From an uncultured Desulfobacterium sp. (GTDB lineage Bacteria > Desulfobacterota > Desulfobacteria > Desulfobacterales > Desulfobacteraceae), in the NCBI GenBank assembly GCA_937124525.1, contig CAKZLA010000485.1, positions 1 to 8,549 of the forward strand: 8,549 nt of DNA, in the 5' to 3' direction. Positions within the stretch are counted from its first letter, which is position 1. Each line of letters begins with the position of its first letter. This document shows positions 1 through 5,527 of this stretch, piece by piece. The translations under genes and the position numbers were made by a program. The notes under the pieces are model-generated. The model worked only from the letters and a program-made list of their open reading frames with translations, had not been told where the DNA came from and searched no databases.

Positions 1-1
1 T

Positions 2-139
2 GAAATTGTTACCCAGCTTAGAGGTAAGGCCGGCAATCGTCAGGTACCTGGCGATCCGAAAATTGGTATGGTTCACAACGGAGGAGGAATTTTGGGGATC
101 GATACCTCTGCAATGGCCATCAACCTGTTTAAAAAATGA
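2..139 (+). CDS. Thiolase-like protein, C-terminal fragment
   Basis: This is an open frame running in from the left edge and ending at TGA 137-139; only the last 45 residues are present. It reads EIVTQLRGKAGNRQVPGD..., then MVHNGGGILGIDTSAMAI. The QLRGxAGxRQV stretch followed by an HNGGG glycine-rich turn is the usual C-terminal end of thiolases of the SCP-x/acetyl-CoA acetyltransferase type, where this His sits near the active site. Such enzymes cleave or form 3-ketoacyl-CoA thioesters in the cytoplasm. The nucleophilic Cys and the rest of the fold lie outside the window, so substrate and exact subfamily cannot be judged. The gene is followed at once by two DUF2148 genes on the same strand and is probably co-transcribed with them. 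Family assignment is fairly sure; function is inferred. Confidence 0.72.
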   Translation, partial: EIVTQLRGKAGNRQVPGDPKIGMVHNGGGILGIDTSAMAINLFKK

Positions 140-159
140 ATAAAACAAGGGGATCTAAC

Positions 160-957
160 ATGGAGCGATTTGATCAACAAAGGGGCGAGGAACGGATCGA
201 GGACTGGCCCAAATTTTCATCCCAAGATCTGAGACGAAGAGAGGGCACCATCCTTGCCGCCCGCCTGGCTATCAATGCGGCCATGACGGCCCCAGTTGCC
301 GGTGGCGTACCCCAGGTGGAGGCCCATCTGGTATATGGGCAGGAGGAGCTGGAAAAAGTGGCCTGTAAAATGGAGGACCTGGCCTATGAAAATCAACGGT
401 GGAAAAATCGCTTTTTAAGCGAAGCGGTTATGGTCCGTGAAACCGATGCCATTATATTTCTCGGCAATTACCGGGCCCATGAAACCCCGTTAGATGCCAT
501 GTGTGGACTGTGTGGCGGGCAGGCAGGGTGCGGTTTTTTTTATGAAAGACGGGAAACCAAAAACGGATTGGTAGACATAACCGATCGGCGTAGCAATACC
601 CCTATTAAGGGGCCCCTGTGCAGTGCCCGGGTGGATGATCTGGGATATGCCATGGGTTCGGCGGTATGGATGGCCCAAACCCTGATGGTGGACGCCCGGC
701 CCTATATGAGTGTTGGAATGGCAGGATTAAAACTGGACTACTGCCCCAAATCGGCCATCGTGGTAGGCATTCCCATGGCCAGCATCTCCAAGAATCCCTA
801 TCAGGATATTCCCGTAGACTATCACCTGATCAACATGGAAAAAATGGTTGATAACACCCGGAAAAACTATGTGGTCATTCGGCAGACAGGCTCAGGCATT
901 CATTTTGATTACAGGAACCAATCGCCCAAGGGCAAAAAGGAGGAAAAAAATGGCTAG
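160..957 (+). CDS. DUF2148 ferredoxin-domain protein, copy A
   Basis: A 265-residue cytoplasmic protein of the DUF2148 family (proteins with a ferredoxin-like domain, no established reaction). The N-terminal part carries the LAARLAINAAMTAPVAGG helix (residues 32-49). The centre has four Cys in the family layout, C115-x2-C118-x5-C124 and C154 in GPLC, a likely [4Fe-4S] site. The C-terminal part has the family signatures DLGYAMGSAV (160-169) and VVGIPMASISKNPYQD (201-216). The second gap is x5, whereas the neighbouring copy has x4. The start at 160 was chosen because AAGGGGA lies 7 nt upstream; an ATG at 136 overlaps the thiolase stop (ATGA) but lacks a ribosome binding site. The gene follows the thiolase closely and overlaps copy B by 8 bp, so all three look like one transcript. 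A redox or scaffold role for the thiolase pathway is only inference. Confidence 0.85.
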   Translation: MERFDQQRGEERIEDWPKFSSQDLRRREGTILAARLAINAAMTAPVAGGVPQVEAHLVYGQEELEKVACKMEDLAYENQRWKNRFLSEAVMVRETDAIIFLGNYRAHETPLDAMCGLCGGQAGCGFFYERRETKNGLVDITDRRSNTPIKGPLCSARVDDLGYAMGSAVWMAQTLMVDARPYMSVGMAGLKLDYCPKSAIVVGIPMASISKNPYQDIPVDYHLINMEKMVDNTRKNYVVIRQTGSGIHFDYRNQSPKGKKEEKNG

Positions 958-1810
958 GATAGACGGAAAAGAAGCTGCCAGGGAAGCGGTCATGACAGCA
1001 GCTAAGCTATCTGTGGCTGCGGCCTATCGTGCCCCCCAGGTCACCGGGCGCATGGCATTGAAAGCCGAGATCATCACGGGAGAGGACTTAGCCCCCATTG
1101 TCGAGTATTTCGAAGCGATTATACCGGTATCTCCGGTGATGTATTTTGATTATCAATCCCTGAAATATTTTCTGAACAGAGATGATCCGCCCCCCATTTT
1201 ATTGCTCGCCGCCGATCTGACCCGATCGGAACTTGGTTGGGACTGTGGGGCATGCGGATTTGCTACCTGCGCGGAATTTAACGCCTATGCAAATAAACAT
1301 CGAAGCTCGGGCACCCTGTGGGCCGGTCCCACATGCAACTGGAAGCTGATAGACTTTGCAGCGGCCTGCGATTTTGCCTGTGCGGCAGTGGCGCAATACC
1401 GATTTGACTGTCGTGCCATGGGAACCTTAGGCAAGGCTGCTGCCGGCGTCGGATATCTGCCCGGTTGCAGCGCCCATATCGGGATTCCAATCGGCCCAGC
1501 CGGTGATTTCAAGTGGTTCAGCAGAAGTCAAAATATTAAGACAGCGACCAAGGAGATGCACATGGACTGGATGATACAGACTTCACCGACCATGTGGCAA
1601 GCATTCCCCGGCAGCACTAAACCGTGTACTAAGAACAAGCAAAATTGGTGGCAGGATATGGAATATGTTAAATTCGAACCGCTTTCCGATGAGCAAATGA
1701 CAGCCGTCGGTACAACCATTGAAAAGGTGAAGGCTGTTTCTGATAAGCACGTCCCGAAGGTGGGCGCGTGGTATGAAAAAAAGAAAAAACACGATTGCAG
1801 CACCCTTTAA
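950..1810 (+). CDS. DUF2148 ferredoxin-domain protein, copy B
   Basis: A 286-residue second DUF2148 protein. It opens with the family helix EAVMTAAKLSVAAAYRAPQV (12-31). The cluster-binding motif is C99-x2-C102-x4-C107 within WDCGACGFATC, with the fourth ligand likely C129 in GPTC; this matches the CGxCGxxxC...GPxC pattern typical of the family. Further Cys at 140, 144, 154, 173 and 226 are unusual in number. Residues 185-286 form a Trp- and Lys-rich tail (NWWQDMEYVKF near 232-242, ending KKKKHDCSTL) that has no counterpart in copy A. The start is decided by a strong AAGGAGG at 937-943, 6 nt before the ATG; the frame is open further upstream but without such a site. It overlaps copy A by 8 bp in another frame, which suggests coupled translation and perhaps a heteromer. 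Function unknown. Confidence 0.85.
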   Translation: MARIDGKEAAREAVMTAAKLSVAAAYRAPQVTGRMALKAEIITGEDLAPIVEYFEAIIPVSPVMYFDYQSLKYFLNRDDPPPILLLAADLTRSELGWDCGACGFATCAEFNAYANKHRSSGTLWAGPTCNWKLIDFAAACDFACAAVAQYRFDCRAMGTLGKAAAGVGYLPGCSAHIGIPIGPAGDFKWFSRSQNIKTATKEMHMDWMIQTSPTMWQAFPGSTKPCTKNKQNWWQDMEYVKFEPLSDEQMTAVGTTIEKVKAVSDKHVPKVGAWYEKKKKHDCSTL

Positions 1811-1908
1811 TTGTCCATATGTTTAAATTCAGCGTTGGCTTTCGTTATACACAGTCAACACTCTTAAAAATCCAAAAAAAACTTCACCCCCAAATCCGTT
1901 ATGATCAG

Positions 1909-1950
1909 AAAAAATGGGCAGACCAGGGTGAATTACCAGGGTCTGCCCAT
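1909..1950 (-). terminator. Rho-independent terminator of cbiK
   Basis: A perfect 11-bp inverted repeat, ATGGGCAGACC (1914-1924) with GGTCTGCCCAT (1940-1950), encloses a 15-nt loop that has a small GGT/ACC inner pairing. Read on the minus strand it is followed by six T (complement of A 1909-1914) and starts 24 nt after the cbiK stop. On the plus strand no T-run follows, so it does not look like the terminator of the DUF2148 operon, which has no obvious terminator of its own in 1811-1908. Confidence 0.85.
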
Positions 1951-1973
1951 GGCAGTAATTATGAAATCGTGGT

Positions 1974-2843
1974 TTAGAAGTGCCCCACAGGTCCCTTAAG
2001 ATGATCCACCCAGATATTCACGAAATTATCAAATTCCGCAGTTCCCTTGAGAATGGGCGTACACTTAATACCTGCCTTGGTCAGGATGGAGTTCCAGGAA
2101 TCCGCTTCAGGACCTGCCATGTCGTTTTTGGCATGATCACCCGCAACCGACATGAACGGCATGAGGTAGGCTTTTTTGATACCCTTTTTCAACAGCATGC
2201 TCTGGATGGTGGTAAGATCGGGATACCCTTCAACCGTTCCCACAAAGACATTGGCATCCCTTAACTGCAATTGAAACATCAAAGATCCATAAAACGCATT
2301 GGCTGGGTGGTGTGTACCATGCCCCATGAGCACCACGGCCTCATTCTTTTTACGTTCCTTGGGAATATTGGCCAGGATGGCATCCACAATGCGCTCCATG
2401 TCGTGCTGGGTGGACATCAGGGGATAACCCAGAATGATTTTTTCAAACCCCATCATTTTAAAGGCTCCCACAATTTTTCTCAAATCATGGTATTCGGCAC
2501 CGCCAATGGTATGAAGACTCTGCACGGCCACATGGGTAAAACCTTCGGCATGCATTTTGGCCAGGGCCACTTCCGGAGCTTCTAAAACCTTGCCCTGCTT
2601 AGCCAGTTTGTGGCGGATGATGTGGGAGGTAAAGGCCCAGCGCACGGGAATCCCTGGGAAGGTGGCTTTCACTTTTTTATCAATGTTGTCAAAGGAGACT
2701 TGGGCACTGGCCTCACTGGAACCAAAGGCCACCAGAAGAATACCTTTCTTTTCTGCTTTTTTGTCACCATGTCCGGCAAATGCCATACCGCCAAAGGTCA
2801 AGGTCAGAACTACTGCCATCAGAACAATCAGTTTTTGTTTCAT
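1974..2843 (-). CDS. cbiK: Exported sirohydrochlorin cobaltochelatase (CbiK, periplasmic type)
   Basis: A class II chelatase that inserts Co2+ into sirohydrochlorin or its factor II form, the entry step of anaerobic cobalamin synthesis. The 289-residue protein begins with a signal peptide (MKQK, a hydrophobic stretch LIVLMAVVLTLTFGGM, then AFA at 21-23 as the likely cleavage point), so it should act in the periplasm, as CbiKP of Desulfovibrio vulgaris does. The mature part starts the fold at GILLVAFGSS (34-43) and keeps QSLHTIGGAEYHD (108-120), MGHGTHHPANAFY (173-185), VEGYPD (204-209) and MSVAGDHAKNDMAG (231-244). H175, E205 and H237 have the 30/32 spacing of the catalytic and metal-binding residues known for CbiK. 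The start at 2843 has GGAG 6 nt upstream; an ATG at 2855 has none. It is a single-gene transcript preceded by a cobalamin riboswitch and closed by its own terminator. A role in haem or cobalt handling is an alternative. Confidence 0.93.
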   Translation of the reverse strand: MKQKLIVLMAVVLTLTFGGMAFAGHGDKKAEKKGILLVAFGSSEASAQVSFDNIDKKVKATFPGIPVRWAFTSHIIRHKLAKQGKVLEAPEVALAKMHAEGFTHVAVQSLHTIGGAEYHDLRKIVGAFKMMGFEKIILGYPLMSTQHDMERIVDAILANIPKERKKNEAVVLMGHGTHHPANAFYGSLMFQLQLRDANVFVGTVEGYPDLTTIQSMLLKKGIKKAYLMPFMSVAGDHAKNDMAGPEADSWNSILTKAGIKCTPILKGTAEFDNFVNIWVDHLKGPVGHF

Positions 2844-2877
2844 TTTTTTCTCCATGGAGCAGATAATAAAAATTGCA

Positions 2878-2942
2878 TGACAAAATATTTTGTCACACAG
2901 AGTGTGAATTCTATTGTGATGTCACCATATTTGAATTCACAT
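2878..2942. promoter_or_regulatory. Cluster of interlocking palindromes upstream of cbiK
   Basis: Four dyads overlap within 65 bp just ahead of cbiK. They are a perfect 18-bp palindrome TGACAAAATATTTTGTCA (2878-2895); TCACAC-AGA-GTGTGA (2893-2907); a 9-bp inverted repeat TGTGAATTC (2903-2911) with GAATTCACA (2933-2941); and, inside the latter, TATTGTGA-TG-TCACCATA (2912-2929), in which TAT/ATA and GTGA/TCAC pair. Perfect dyads of this kind suit a dimeric repressor or a CRP/FNR-type activator, but none matches a consensus I can name with safety. In the cbiK leader transcript they would also fold as hairpins. A separate cbiK promoter could sit here, though no convincing -35/-10 pair was found. 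Confidence 0.5.
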
Positions 2943-2946
2943 GAAA

Positions 2947-2982
2947 ATAAAATAAGGGCTGGGTTCTGAAATTAGAACCAGC
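2947..2982 (-). terminator. Second terminator-like hairpin in the cbiK leader
   Basis: On the minus strand GCTGGTTCT (2982-2974), a 6-nt loop and AGAACC-C-AGC (2967-2958) form a 9-bp stem with one bulged C. A T-rich tail follows, CCTTATTTTATTTT (2957-2944). It lies between the riboswitch terminator and cbiK. It could be a backup terminator for transcripts of the upstream gene, or a second control point. The tail is interrupted by A residues, so efficiency is uncertain. Confidence 0.5.
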
Positions 2983-3013
2983 TCAAAAACAACATGTTCT
3001 CTGTGGTTTGGAT

Positions 3014-3052
3014 AAAAAAGGGGGGAATGGCCGGAATGCGGTCATCGTTCCC
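3014..3052 (-). terminator. Rho-independent terminator, probable riboswitch expression platform
   Basis: On the minus strand GGGAA (3052-3048), a 3-nt bulge and TGACCG pair with CGGCCA and TTCCC (down to 3023) around a CATTC loop, with one A-C mismatch, then CCC and six T (3019-3014). It begins about 30 nt after the end of the cobalamin aptamer. The upstream segment TGCGG (3062-3058) can pair with CCGCA (3042-3038) instead, which would break the stem, so a ligand-controlled antiterminator is plausible. It should also stop read-through from the methyltransferase gene. Confidence 0.7.
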
Positions 3053-3082
3053 TGTCTTCCGCAGAGAGATACGACAAAACAT

Positions 3083-3240
3083 CCAGGCAGGTCTTCTGAC
3101 TCTTGATTATTTTAACTTCTTCACCACGCCTTCCCATTTCAAATATATTCAAAACAGTGGCATCAGCAGTGAATTTAATCAATTACAGCGGCGGGACCGT
3201 TCCCGGATTTCACGGGATTCCCATTTTAAGCAAAGCACCT
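3083..3240 (-). ncRNA. Cobalamin riboswitch (aptamer) ahead of cbiK
   Basis: Read on the minus strand this 158-nt stretch carries the conserved elements of the adenosylcobalamin-class aptamer in order. They are AGGTGC at the 5' end (3240-3235), AAAATGGGAATCCCGTGAAA followed by TCCGGGA, the central ACGGTCCCGCCGCTGTAA around 3200-3183, GCCACTG, GGGAAGGCG, and the B12 box AGTCAGAAGACCTGCCTGG (3101-3083) that closes the core. Cobalamin binding normally locks the L5-L13 kissing interaction and switches off the downstream gene. The next gene on this strand is cbiK, 240 nt further on, with a terminator between. Identification rests on sequence motifs alone, but they are highly characteristic. Confidence 0.95.
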
Positions 3241-3253
3241 GATGTTGGGGTGA

Positions 3254-3282
3254 TGTTTATTTCATATGCTCATAAATGTCAA
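3254..3282 (-). promoter_or_regulatory. Candidate promoter for the riboswitch-cbiK transcript
   Basis: A perfect TTGACA -35 box (3282-3277) lies 17 nt from TAAACA (3259-3254, three of six matches to TATAAT). Initiation would fall near 3247, only a few nt before the aptamer begins, which is the expected geometry for a leader riboswitch. The -35 box contains the TGA stop codon of the upstream methyltransferase gene. The weak -10 keeps this a candidate. Confidence 0.5.
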
Positions 3283-4391
3283 TGGGTTTTTGATACAACC
3301 TCTTTTCGTATCTTTAAAGAGAGATCCCGGGTCAGCTCCAGTACATTTACCGCATGTTCCAGCCCCAGGGAACCGGTGCCGCAGCTGGGGGTGATCAGGG
3401 TTTGTTCCAATATTTTGCCCCGGTCAAGCCCCATGGATTCCAGCTTTTCAAGCTGCTCTAACCACATTGTATAAAGGGAGTCGGTGGAAGCGCTGTCAAT
3501 ATATTCCGGGCTGGATGTGGGAACAATTCCCCAGGCCAGAATGCCGCCGTTGTTGATAAAAGTTTTTAACTCTTCTTTGTAAAGAATCAGCCGATCAAAA
3601 TAGGAAAAAGCATCAAAGTTAATGATGTCCGTGCCCGATTCCAAAGCCAGAGACCAGTCGCCATTGGCGCAGATATGAATGCCGGCAACACCGCCCCCCA
3701 GATGAATGGCATCAATGCAGGCCCCCAGGGATTCAATGACCTGCTCCCTTGTGATGCTGATATAAGTGGAAGATCCAAACCCCACCACTCCGGGCTCATC
3801 CAGAAAAATAATGGGGGGATTGGTACAGCCCAGCCGGGAAAGCTGGGACACCTGCCACAGGGCTTTCATGGCCACCTGCTTGGTGACAATATCCCGCATC
3901 TGCTCGTCATAAAAAAGCAGTTTACCTGCCTGATCCTTCATACCAATACCCACGGTGATGGGGCCGGTTACCTGGCCTTTAACTGCCAGGGGAGCATGGG
4001 GAAGACCTGCAATGGTTTCCATGAATACCAAAAATCCCCGGGCGGTTTCCGGTGTCAGGGCAAACCGGGAGGTTTCAATCAGGCCCGGATCTTCGATGAT
4101 GGAAAGGTAGTCCTCATAAAATGATAACACCTCCTGATCAAAATCATCCCCTGCGGTGTTGATGTAAACATCTTTGTTCTCCCTCCGGGTCAGCCCGGGC
4201 ATCCCCGGTGAAAATTGAATCACCATTCCCTCTTCCAGGTGGAGGGGAAGCTGCACCCACAAAGGAATGTCAGGTGTATGATCCAGCATGAGACAGGTGG
4301 CTTTAAGGTGATCTTCCATGGGAAGACTGCCCACCAGAAGGGGAAGACAATTGGGTTTAAATCCTTGGGGTTCAACAGTGTCTATCGGCAT
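3279..4391 (-). CDS. MetE-core-like methyltransferase (UROD/MetE superfamily)
   Basis: A 370-residue cytoplasmic protein of the UROD/MetE-like methyltransferase superfamily, matching only the C-terminal catalytic half of B12-independent methionine synthase. Visible motifs are GSLPMED (21-27), VKGQVTGPITVGIG (137-150), IFLDEPGV (195-202, like the DEP of MetE), GIHICANGDW (237-246) and TPSCGTG (334-340). H239, C241 and C337 correspond to the zinc ligands that activate the thiol substrate; D260 in INFDAF may be the fourth. Full MetE is about twice this length. Short 'core' MetE proteins in archaea and Dehalococcoides take methyl groups from corrinoid proteins, which suits the B12 setting here, but donor and acceptor are not proven. 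The start at 4391 has AAGGAG 9 nt upstream; the frame extends to a TTG at 4454 without support. The superfamily is sure; methionine synthesis is likely but other methyl-transfer roles are possible. Confidence 0.85.
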   Translation of the reverse strand: MPIDTVEPQGFKPNCLPLLVGSLPMEDHLKATCLMLDHTPDIPLWVQLPLHLEEGMVIQFSPGMPGLTRRENKDVYINTAGDDFDQEVLSFYEDYLSIIEDPGLIETSRFALTPETARGFLVFMETIAGLPHAPLAVKGQVTGPITVGIGMKDQAGKLLFYDEQMRDIVTKQVAMKALWQVSQLSRLGCTNPPIIFLDEPGVVGFGSSTYISITREQVIESLGACIDAIHLGGGVAGIHICANGDWSLALESGTDIINFDAFSYFDRLILYKEELKTFINNGGILAWGIVPTSSPEYIDSASTDSLYTMWLEQLEKLESMGLDRGKILEQTLITPSCGTGSLGLEHAVNVLELTRDLSLKIRKEVVSKTH

Positions 4392-4458
4392 AAAAAATAA
4401 CTCCTTGTGTGGGGCTGGGTAATGATTATTCAGGAAGGCCTGATCTTTCCCCAAATTT

Positions 4459-4539
4459 ATTATAACTCATCAAATAGAGTTCGAGACCTTCTATACCAAA
4501 ATCAGGGTTTGATCACAACATCGCAAATTTGAGTTTGCG
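4459..4539 (-). promoter_or_regulatory. Candidate promoter region of the MetE-like gene
   Basis: TTGTGA (4518-4513) and TATAGA (4495-4490) are spaced by 17 nt, four of six consensus matches each. Nearer the gene a perfect TATAAT (4464-4459) has no good -35 partner. Immediately upstream lies an inverted repeat, CGCAAA-TTTGAG-TTTGCG (4522-4539), placed like an operator or activator site. No riboswitch was recognised in front of this gene. Confidence 0.4.
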
Positions 4540-4662
4540 TCATTGATATTTTTAGATTCACAAAAAATATGAATGATGAAGAGGCAGCAGAAATATGCCA
4601 GAATGAAGGGTGCCTTTTGGGGTATGATCAAGGAGCGCAAGATGGGGTTAAGGAAAATAAAG

Positions 4663-4695
4663 GGGGAACATCAACTTCAGTGCTTGATGTTCCCC
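4663..4695 (-). terminator. Strong hairpin behind the dodecin gene
   Basis: A perfect 12-bp inverted repeat, GGGGAACATCAA (4663-4674) with TTGATGTTCCCC (4684-4695), encloses a 9-nt loop. On the minus strand it is followed by CTTTATTTTCCTT, so it fits a rho-independent terminator about 70 nt after the dodecin stop. The U-tract is broken by A and C. On the plus strand no T-run follows directly. The remaining bases of 4540-4765 show nothing else I can support. Confidence 0.65.
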
Positions 4696-4765
4696 GGCAA
4701 GTCTGGGTTTTTCATATTAAAATTTTACTTTCATTATTTCACTGGGTTTAGCTGGCATTAAATTT

Positions 4766-4975
4766 TTACTTTTCAAGTTTAAATGATACCTTGAGTTTTA
4801 CGCGATAGGCCACGATTCGGTTATCTTCCAGACGCATATCCATCATTGTCACCTCTGCGACACGGATATCGCGTACACTGTTATCCACTGTTGCAATGGC
4901 GGTTTTAGCAGCTTCTTCCCAGGATTTTTCGGACATTCCCACAACTTCGATGATTTTGTATACACTGTTTTCCAT
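4766..4975 (-). CDS. Dodecin family protein, variant lacking the flavin-sandwich residues
   Basis: A 69-residue protein with the full dodecin layout: strand VYKIIEVVG (5-13), a helix beginning SWEEAAKTAIATV (18-30), then strands RVAEVTMMDMRLED (38-51) and AYRVKLKVSFKLEK (56-69). Dodecins assemble into hollow dodecamers; classical ones bind flavin pairs between Trp residues as a buffer or store. At the Trp position (W36 of the Halobacterium protein, VVWAEV) this one has V39, and at the flavin-contacting Gln (YQ) it has R58, so classical flavin stacking is unlikely. The bound ligand, if any, cannot be told from sequence. The start has AAAAGGAG 6 nt upstream. The gene stands alone, divergent from the radical SAM gene, with a terminator-like hairpin downstream. 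Confidence 0.92.
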   Translation of the reverse strand: MENSVYKIIEVVGMSEKSWEEAAKTAIATVDNSVRDIRVAEVTMMDMRLEDNRIVAYRVKLKVSFKLEK

Positions 4976-5527
4976 ATGATTCTCCTTTTAGATTATGGTT
5001 TGAACCTTCATCGTTGGTAGATTTGAGGTACCTGATAACAAAGAGTGTCAGGCCGAAATAAAACCAATGAATAGCTTTCAGAATTTTACCATGACCCTCC
5101 TTCCAAAGCAGATTTAGCCTTTGTGTTTTAAAACGACGTTCAAAAAAATGTCAGATATGGTTGAGACAGAGCTGGAAGAAGTGAGGAAATAGACCAGATC
5201 AGGAGAAAATTTTTCTTTTAAGAGACATCATATCAGCTTGAATCTATACCTGTAAAGGCCAATGAGCAAAAAGAGCGAGTTTATGCTAAGAAAAAATGCA
5301 TTACACATCTTGGTCCCAAGAAGTACCAATCAGAGCCAGGTCACTTGTGATTTCATGTTGAAACCCCTGGGCTGCAATGATAGGCTCTGCCACATTGGCG
5401 TGTGGCAGGCAGTACTGCCATGGAGATCATAAACTCACCCTTTGAATTTAAATTCTGGTGGATACGGGCTGCTTGTTTCAGGTGTTTTGCGTGATTAAGC
5501 CCTGTTCGCTGGGCCGGGATTGTGTGT
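4976..5527. other. Gene-free divergent intergenic region
   Basis: Between the divergent dodecin and radical SAM genes there is no reading frame with start, ribosome binding site and family resemblance. It holds small dyads: TGCCACA-TTGGCG-TGTGGCA (5388-5407), directly followed by the perfect palindrome GGCAGTACTGCC (5408-5419), and GAATTTAAATTC (5444-5455). Promoters for both genes must lie here, but no -35/-10 pair stands out. On the minus strand the frame around 5426-5292 stays open for about 40 codons without a start, perhaps a relic or chance. Confidence 0.5.

Noticed and set aside
2557..2969. Plus-strand frames opposite the 5' half of cbiK and its leader
   Set aside because: These are antisense shadows of cbiK with no family resemblance and no ribosome binding site, and they run across the palindromes and hairpin.
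4573..4761. 62-codon plus-strand frame encoding a Lys/Arg-rich peptide (MMKRQQKYARMKGAFWG...)
   Set aside because: There is no ribosome binding site, and the frame runs straight through the strong hairpin at 4663-4695. A second plus-strand frame of similar length overlaps it. It is probably chance, although the first 30 residues look protein-like.
5395..5411. Possible sigma-54 promoter (TTGGCG ... GGCA with GG-N10-GC spacing) ahead of the radical SAM gene
   Set aside because: The GG/GC spacing fits, but the conserved TT of the -12 element and the CAC after -24 are missing, and the bases overlap a hairpin. The match is too weak to call.
5292..5426. Minus-strand open stretch of about 40 codons (SPWQYCLPHANVAEPIIAAQ...)
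   Set aside because: It reads like protein in places but has no start codon and no recognised family, and it is bounded by stops. It may be a gene relic; not enough to annotate as a pseudogene.
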